Shown here: positions 6,428-10,220 of the stretch, piece by piece
How positions within the stretch are numbered: the stretch's first letter is position 1
Layout of the letters: each line of letters opens with the position of its first letter
Source of the DNA: Campylobacteraceae bacterium
Lineage (GTDB): Bacteria; Campylobacterota; Campylobacteria; Campylobacterales; Sulfurovaceae
Assembly: GCA_027023145.1 (NCBI GenBank)
Contig: JALVWV010000189.1
Span: forward strand, 1-10,220
Direction of reading: 5' to 3'
DNA: 10,220 nt
Program-made: the position numbers and the translations under genes
Notes under the pieces: generated by a model
The model's input: only the letters and a program-made list of their open reading frames with translations
Database searches by the model: none
Told to the model about the DNA's origin: nothing

Positions 6428-7000
6428 ATGAAAACAAAAGTAATCGTACTGGCATTGGCCGGTTTGGGTTTGACAACAGCGTTGATGGCCGGCGGCCCTC
6501 AGGGAGACTGCGATGGTGCACGGGGAGAGCGTGGCCAGCACGGCATGTATCAGCAGGGTGAGCGCGGGGAGAGAATGCACCGACGCGGTCACCGTCAAAG
6601 CCGGGGGATGTGGCGTAAACACCGCCAGAATCGGATGGGTTTCCTGCGTCAAATGGGACGCAAACTCGATCTGACCTCCGATCAGCGTCAGAAGATCCGC
6701 GCCCTGGCTACGGCAGAGCGTCAGGCTCGGAGAGCCGAACATCAAGGGCAACACCGACAGGGAAAACAACGCGCCGGTCTGTTCGGCACGCTCAATCCCG
6801 AGACATTCATGTCGGCTGACCATTTCGACAAAGAGGCGTTCAAAAAAGCGGTGAAAGCGCAAGTGGATAAACAAAGAGCCGAACGCAAAGCCCAGCGGGA
6901 AAGCCGCCTGAACCATCGGGCAGATCTCATGGCAAAGTTTTTCGACATCCTTACCCCGGAACAAAGGGTGAAATGGATAGAATTGGTTAAAAAGAAGTAG
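6428..7000 (+). CDS. Spy/CpxP/ZraP-like periplasmic protein
   Basis: A 190-residue exported protein. A signal peptide is clear: positive MKTK, hydrophobic residues 5-20, cleavage likely after ALMA (21). Two LTxxQ motifs, the hallmark of the CpxP/Spy/ZraP group, occur as LTSDQ (82-86) and LTPEQ (175-179), with helical, charged sequence between them. Residues 35-80 are very rich in Arg, His, Met and Gln (for example MHRRGHRQSRGMWRKHRQNR), which could bind metal or an anionic partner. A single cysteine is present (28). Known relatives act as ATP-independent periplasmic chaperones, kinase modulators (CpxP) or metal-binding proteins (ZraP). The ATG is chosen because AAAGGA lies seven bases upstream. 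It precedes a response regulator and kinase, as in Cpx- and Zra-type loci. The family is fairly sure; chaperone versus metal sensor cannot be decided. Confidence 0.82.
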   Translation: MKTKVIVLALAGLGLTTALMAGGPQGDCDGARGERGQHGMYQQGERGERMHRRGHRQSRGMWRKHRQNRMGFLRQMGRKLDLTSDQRQKIRALATAERQARRAEHQGQHRQGKQRAGLFGTLNPETFMSADHFDKEAFKKAVKAQVDKQRAERKAQRESRLNHRADLMAKFFDILTPEQRVKWIELVKKK

Positions 7001-7017
7001 CACTGCATTCTCCATCA

Positions 7018-7064
7018 GGAGGCGGGACTTCAGTCCCGCAAAGCAGGGCTGAAGCCCTGCCTCC
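7018..7064. repeat. REP-type hairpin in the Spy-like/regulator gap
   Basis: Two 22-base arms (7018-7039, 7043-7064) pair at 18 of 22 positions around AAA. Each arm is itself a palindrome: GGGACTTCAGTCCC (7024-7037) and CAGGGCTGAAGCCCTG (7045-7060). The first is identical to 125-138. With no following T-run it is unlikely to be a full terminator, but it may block exonucleases or lower expression of the regulator and kinase relative to the Spy-like protein. Confidence 0.7.
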
Positions 7065-7097
7065 ATGGTACCACTCGGAATAAAAAAGGAAGACACC

Positions 7098-7772
7098 ATG
7101 CCCCGCATCCTCATGGTCGAAGACGATGCCCAAATCACCGAACTGCTTGAGACCTATCTTGGCCGCTACGGGCTGGAGGTGATGAGCGTCGACCGTCCTT
7201 CGGTGGCGCTGGACAAGCTGCGGGTTGAGCAGTACGATCTGGCGCTGCTCGATTTGGGATTACCGGAGATGGACGGGCTTGAGCTTTGCAAGCTCCTCAA
7301 GAAACAGTACCCCCAGATGCCCGTCATCATCTCCACCGCCCGTCACGATGTCAGCGACAAGGTGGTCGCTTTTGAGATCGGTGCCGATGACTACATCGCC
7401 AAACCCTACGACCCCCGTGAACTCGTCGCCCGTATCCAGATGATCCTCAAGCGCTATAGCCAGCTCAGCAGTCCCGAAGAGGCTTCGGTGTTTGCCGTCG
7501 ATCCTGTCAAAATGCAAATCACACAGGAGGGGCAGGTGCTCGATCTCACTCAGGCGGAGTACGAGATCTTCGCCCTTCTGCTCCAGAAACGTCATCAAGT
7601 TGTCAGCCGGGAATTCATCGCTGGGAGTGTTGATGCAATGCGCTGGGAGAGTTCGGATCGGAGCATCGATGTGATCGTCAGCCGTATCCGGCACAAGATC
7701 GGGGATGACCCGAAAGACCCCCGCTACATCCGCTCCGTTCGTGGGGTGGGATACAAGTACATTGGAGCATAG
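7098..7772 (+). CDS. OmpR-family response regulator (ArsR-like)
   Basis: A 224-residue two-component regulator. The receiver domain (1-120) has the acidic pair Asp9/Asp10, the phosphoacceptor Asp52 in LLDLGLPEMDG, Thr80 in ISTAR, and Lys102 in AKPYDP. The C-terminal winged helix (about 132-224) ends in the usual YIRSVRGVGYKYIG and should bind direct-repeat DNA. The start is the ATG with AAGGAAG five bases before it; an in-frame upstream ATG at 7065 lies inside the REP-type hairpin and has no ribosome binding site. Its partner kinase begins 11 bases after the stop. Relatives in Campylobacterota are the acid-response ArsR of Helicobacter and CprR of Campylobacter; orthology to either is not claimed. 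Likely targets are the Spy-like gene and its own operon (inference). Confidence 0.92.
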   Translation: MPRILMVEDDAQITELLETYLGRYGLEVMSVDRPSVALDKLRVEQYDLALLDLGLPEMDGLELCKLLKKQYPQMPVIISTARHDVSDKVVAFEIGADDYIAKPYDPRELVARIQMILKRYSQLSSPEEASVFAVDPVKMQITQEGQVLDLTQAEYEIFALLLQKRHQVVSREFIAGSVDAMRWESSDRSIDVIVSRIRHKIGDDPKDPRYIRSVRGVGYKYIGA

Positions 7773-7783
7773 GTGGGGAACAG

Positions 7784-8989
7784 ATGAATATCCACTCGGT
7801 CTTTTTCAAACTCAATACCCTCTTCCTCCTCGCCCTACTTACTACGGTGCTGGCTGGATGGCTCACCGTCATGCACATACTCAAGCGCGACCAAACCGAC
7901 CTCCTCCTCAAATCCCGCCTTATTTTGCGGGAGTATCGCCATCAGCATCGTATCCCTGAGCCTCTGATCCATGAACTGGGTTTAGTACGTGTCGCTCCCT
8001 CCAAGGTCAACCCTCTACTCCGTACGTTTCAGCGAAATACCCGGCGTCACCGGATGAAGCCTCTCCACGTTGGTGGTGCACATGTTTTTCCGGCACGTAA
8101 CTATACGTATCTCCTGCTCCGTACCAAAAGGATGAAAGTGTTGTTACGCCAACGCGAGAGTTTCTGGACACAGTTGCGTGTCCCTCTGTCGATCTTTGGA
8201 GGGTTGTTGGGGTTGCTGCTGTTGATTTACTGGCTGTTGCGCCGTGCCCTCCTTCCGATCCGACGGCTTCAGCAGGACATCGTCCGGTATGGGGAGGGGC
8301 AGTACCCTGATGCAGAGACCTTTTCGCAGCATCAGGATGAGATCGCTGAAGTGGGCAATGCCTTCTACGCTTCGGCACACCAGACCCGGCGTCTGATCCA
8401 GTCCCGCCAGCTCTTTGTGCGCAACATTTTCCATGAGCTCAATACCCCGGTTACCAAAGGAAAGATCCTCGCCGAACTGGTGGAGGATTCCAAAACACAG
8501 TCGATGCTCGACTCGATTTTCTCGCGGCTGGCTTCCCTGCTCAAAGAGTTGGCACAGATGGAGCAGATCACGTCGCAGGATACCCGGCTGCAACTGGGGC
8601 CGGTGCGCATCCTCGATCTGATTGATCAGGCACGGGATCTGCTGTATCTTGACGAACCGATCCCCGTCGATATCACCAAGGAGCAGATGAATGCCGATTT
8701 CCCGACGATGAGCATCGCCTTCAAAAACCTCATCGATAACGGCCGGAAATACGGCCGGAATCTCCGGATCGTCTCCAGGAAAGACGGGATCGAATTTATC
8801 AGCGAAGGCACCCCTCTTGCACACCCCCTCTCTTATTATGTGGAACCCTTCGCTTCTGGTGATACACACACGGGAGAGGGATTTGGTCTGGGGCTCTACA
8901 TCGTTGATCAGATTGCCCGCAAACATCATCTTACTCTTCATTACCGTCATGAAAATAACCACAATATTTTTTCTTTGAAAAAGAGTTGA
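7784..8989 (+). CDS. ArsS-family sensor histidine kinase
   Basis: A 401-residue inner-membrane kinase. It has a transmembrane segment at about 8-30, a small and strongly basic periplasmic region of about 100 residues (31-131), a second transmembrane segment at about 134-152, a HAMP-like linker to about 205, the phosphoacceptor His217 in IFHELNTPVTKGKI, and an ATPase domain with the N-box Asn319 (KNLIDNGRKYG) and the glycine-rich GEGFGLGLYIV (364-374). The H-box form with TPVTKGK is typical of the Campylobacterota ArsS family. The usual DxGxG motif is not present: at its place the sequence reads FISEGTPLAHPL (338-349). GGGGA precedes the ATG at short spacing. The kinase presumably phosphorylates the adjacent regulator and may be modulated by the Spy-like protein. 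The signal is unknown; acid, metal or misfolded envelope proteins are candidates. Confidence 0.9.
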   Translation: MNIHSVFFKLNTLFLLALLTTVLAGWLTVMHILKRDQTDLLLKSRLILREYRHQHRIPEPLIHELGLVRVAPSKVNPLLRTFQRNTRRHRMKPLHVGGAHVFPARNYTYLLLRTKRMKVLLRQRESFWTQLRVPLSIFGGLLGLLLLIYWLLRRALLPIRRLQQDIVRYGEGQYPDAETFSQHQDEIAEVGNAFYASAHQTRRLIQSRQLFVRNIFHELNTPVTKGKILAELVEDSKTQSMLDSIFSRLASLLKELAQMEQITSQDTRLQLGPVRILDLIDQARDLLYLDEPIPVDITKEQMNADFPTMSIAFKNLIDNGRKYGRNLRIVSRKDGIEFISEGTPLAHPLSYYVEPFASGDTHTGEGFGLGLYIVDQIARKHHLTLHYRHENNHNIFSLKKS

Positions 8990-9032
8990 CAACCCTTTGA
9001 CTGGAAATGGATATTATTCCTTCTAATCACTC

Positions 9033-9047
9033 TTTGGCTATAATCGC
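9033..9047 (+). promoter_or_regulatory. Promoter -10 region for the aminotransferase gene
   Basis: TTTGGCTATAATCGC holds a perfect TATAAT (9039-9044), and matches the rdgB promoter at 13 of 15 positions. The predicted transcript start is near 9051, leaving a leader of about 38 bases. A -35 box is not convincing. The promoter separates the aminotransferase unit from the two-component genes. Confidence 0.65.
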
Positions 9048-9058
9048 CACCAATTATG

Positions 9059-9072
9059 CCGTGACATCACGG
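9059..9072. promoter_or_regulatory. 14-bp palindrome in the aminotransferase leader
   Basis: CCGTGA (9059-9064) and TCACGG (9067-9072) flank a 2-base centre. The site lies between the predicted transcript start and the ribosome binding site GAGG (9079-9082). The tiny centre favours a protein operator over an RNA hairpin. The regulator is unknown. Confidence 0.35.
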
Positions 9073-9088
9073 ATTGACGAGGTATATC

Positions 9089-10207
9089 ATGCTCCTTTTT
9101 ACCCCCGGACCCACACCCGTACCTGAGTCGGTGCGTCAGGCCATGGCGGCACCGACGATCCACCACCGCACACCGGAATTTGAGGCGATTTTCGCCGAAG
9201 TGCGTGCACAACTGTTTGACCTGATGCCAACCGATGAGGTGGTGATGCTTGCCTCCACCGGTACCGGCGCAATGGAAGCGGCCGTGACCAACCTCTGCCA
9301 CGATACCCTGCTCAATATCAACGCCGGAAAGTTCGGTGAGCGTTTTGGAAAGATCGCTCAGGCACACGGATTGAACAACGTCGAGATTAAGCACGCGTGG
9401 GATACCCCGGCAACCGTCGAAGAGGTGCTCCACACCCTCCGTGCCCATCCGACCATTGATGCCATTGCCATCCAGATCAGCGAATCGGCCGGCGGGCTGC
9501 GCCACCCGGTCGAAGCGATTGCCGCAGCGGTCAAAGCAGAGCGTCCCGATGTGATGATCATCGCCGACGGGATCACCGCTGTAGGGGTTGAGCCGATCGA
9601 TGTCACTCACATTGATGCCCTTATTGCCGGGAGCCAGAAGGCACTTATGCTCCCTCCGGGGCTGGCCATTCTCGGCTTGAGTAATGCGGCCGTGGAGACA
9701 ATTGGAGAGGGGAAAGGGTACTATTTTAACCTCGCCACTGAGATCAAGAAACAACGTCAGAATACCACCGCCTACACCGCCGCCACGACGTTGGTCATCG
9801 GTCTGCGCCGCATCCTTGAGATGATTCGGGATCAGGGGGGACTGGAGCGCCTCTACGACGTTACGGCACGCCGAGCCCGGGCGACACGGGGCGCCCTCGA
9901 AGCGATCGGACTGCACAGCTATCCGCAGACTCCCGCTCCTTCGATGACGACGATTGATGATGCCGACGCCGAAGCGATCCGCCGCCTCCTCAAAGAGGCA
10001 TATGCGATCAACGTCGCCGGAGGGCAGGATCATCTCAAAGGGAAAATCTTCCGCATCAATCAAATGGGACTTATCCCCCTTCATGAATCGGTCTGGGTGG
10101 TCAATGCCATCGAGTGGGCACTGGACAAGCTGGGGCGCCGCCCCTTTGACGACACCGCCGGACGGGTGTTCAACGACCTCTTTTTTGAGCGGACGGATCG
10201 GCAATGA
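9089..10207 (+). CDS. PLP-dependent aminotransferase, class V
   Basis: A 372-residue cytoplasmic enzyme of the alanine-glyoxylate / serine-pyruvate aminotransferase group. It shows the start motif LFTPGPTPVPESV, the phosphate-binding STGTGAMEAA (56-65), the cofactor-ring Asp160 in IIADGITAVG, and the Schiff-base Lys184 in IAGSQKALMLPPG. Length and motif order fit the family. The ATG at 9089 is chosen over an in-frame TTG at 9074, because GAGG lies six bases before the ATG and family members begin close to the TPGPT motif. Likely substrates are serine, alanine, glyoxylate or phosphoserine; the sequence does not decide between them. The stop codon overlaps the next start codon (ATGA), which suggests an operon continuing beyond the window. 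Confidence 0.9.
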   Translation: MLLFTPGPTPVPESVRQAMAAPTIHHRTPEFEAIFAEVRAQLFDLMPTDEVVMLASTGTGAMEAAVTNLCHDTLLNINAGKFGERFGKIAQAHGLNNVEIKHAWDTPATVEEVLHTLRAHPTIDAIAIQISESAGGLRHPVEAIAAAVKAERPDVMIIADGITAVGVEPIDVTHIDALIAGSQKALMLPPGLAILGLSNAAVETIGEGKGYYFNLATEIKKQRQNTTAYTAATTLVIGLRRILEMIRDQGGLERLYDVTARRARATRGALEAIGLHSYPQTPAPSMTTIDDADAEAIRRLLKEAYAINVAGGQDHLKGKIFRINQMGLIPLHESVWVVNAIEWALDKLGRRPFDDTAGRVFNDLFFERTDRQ

Positions 10208-10220
10208 TCTTTGCACACGA
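10204..10220 (+). CDS. Start of a downstream gene, cut by the window edge
   Basis: An ATG overlaps the aminotransferase stop codon in an ATGA junction, and the visible residues are MIFAH. The frame stays open to the window end, but only five codons are seen. In Campylobacterota an ATP phosphoribosyltransferase regulatory subunit (HisZ-like) often begins with a similar MIxEHEIP sequence, so that is one candidate, on very weak evidence. Confidence 0.4.

Noticed and set aside
7001..7097. Intrinsic terminator after the Spy-like gene
   Set aside because: The hairpin is strong but has no T-run after it, and the following genes seem to belong to the same unit.
6413..7138. A 241-codon minus-strand frame across the Spy-like gene and REP-type hairpin
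   Set aside because: It crosses a hairpin and two gene parts, has no ribosome binding site, and its sequence looks like reverse translation of a charged protein.
8739..8762. Two adjacent 12-base units beginning ACGGCCGGAA
   Set aside because: They encode the N-box segment NGRKYGRN of the kinase, and two imperfect units are explained by Gly-Arg codons.
9074..9076. TTG as the start codon of the aminotransferase
   Set aside because: It lies just past the leader palindrome without a ribosome binding site, whereas the ATG at 9089 has one and matches the family N-terminus.
9038..10216. A 392-codon open frame on the minus strand opposite the aminotransferase gene
   Set aside because: It mirrors the aminotransferase reading frame and shows no motif or start signal.
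1..10220. CRISPR array, tRNA, rRNA, riboswitch or prophage genes
   Set aside because: No regularly spaced direct repeats, cloverleaf, rRNA-like or known riboswitch core sequence, and no phage or transposase protein were seen on either strand.

Overview
The window (about 10.2 kb, GC a little above 50%) looks like a chromosomal segment of a Campylobacterota bacterium, probably a moderate-GC sulfur- or hydrogen-oxidising vent or sediment type (Sulfurovum or Nitratifractor-like). This is inferred from the ArsS-type histidine kinase, the gene content, and Campylobacterota-style promoters with a strong TATAAT box and little -35 signal. No species is claimed. No CRISPR array, tRNA, rRNA, transposase gene or phage gene was seen.

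Layout: positions 1-239 have no gene and hold a nested inverted repeat of REP type. Two minus-strand genes follow: a COG1373-type AAA ATPase (240-1427) and a YajR-like MFS transporter (1484-2815). The ATPase gene lies between two related palindromic repeats, one against its stop codon and one in its promoter region. Across a shared promoter region run rdgB (XTP/dITP pyrophosphatase) and an AT-rich 70-residue membrane protein, overlapping in a GTGA junction. A short repeat-bearing gap separates these from the convergent bifunctional NAD(P)HX repair enzyme (nnrE-nnrD fusion, minus strand). mutY starts divergently from it.

The right half is all plus strand. A Spy/CpxP/ZraP-like periplasmic protein, an OmpR-family response regulator and an ArsS-family histidine kinase form an envelope-stress or metal-sensing type module. 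A second REP-type hairpin sits between the Spy-like gene and the regulator gene. An aminotransferase class V gene follows from its own TATAAT promoter, and its stop codon overlaps the start of a further gene cut off by the window edge.

Three of the genes belong to metabolite or genome housekeeping: RdgB removes deaminated dNTPs, NnrE-NnrD repairs damaged NAD(P)H, and MutY removes adenine opposite 8-oxoguanine. No complete undescribed system is visible. The least explained items are the repeat-bracketed ATPase gene, a 24-bp perfect palindrome inside the yajR coding sequence, the dispersed REP-type elements, and the degenerate ATP-binding motif in the histidine kinase.
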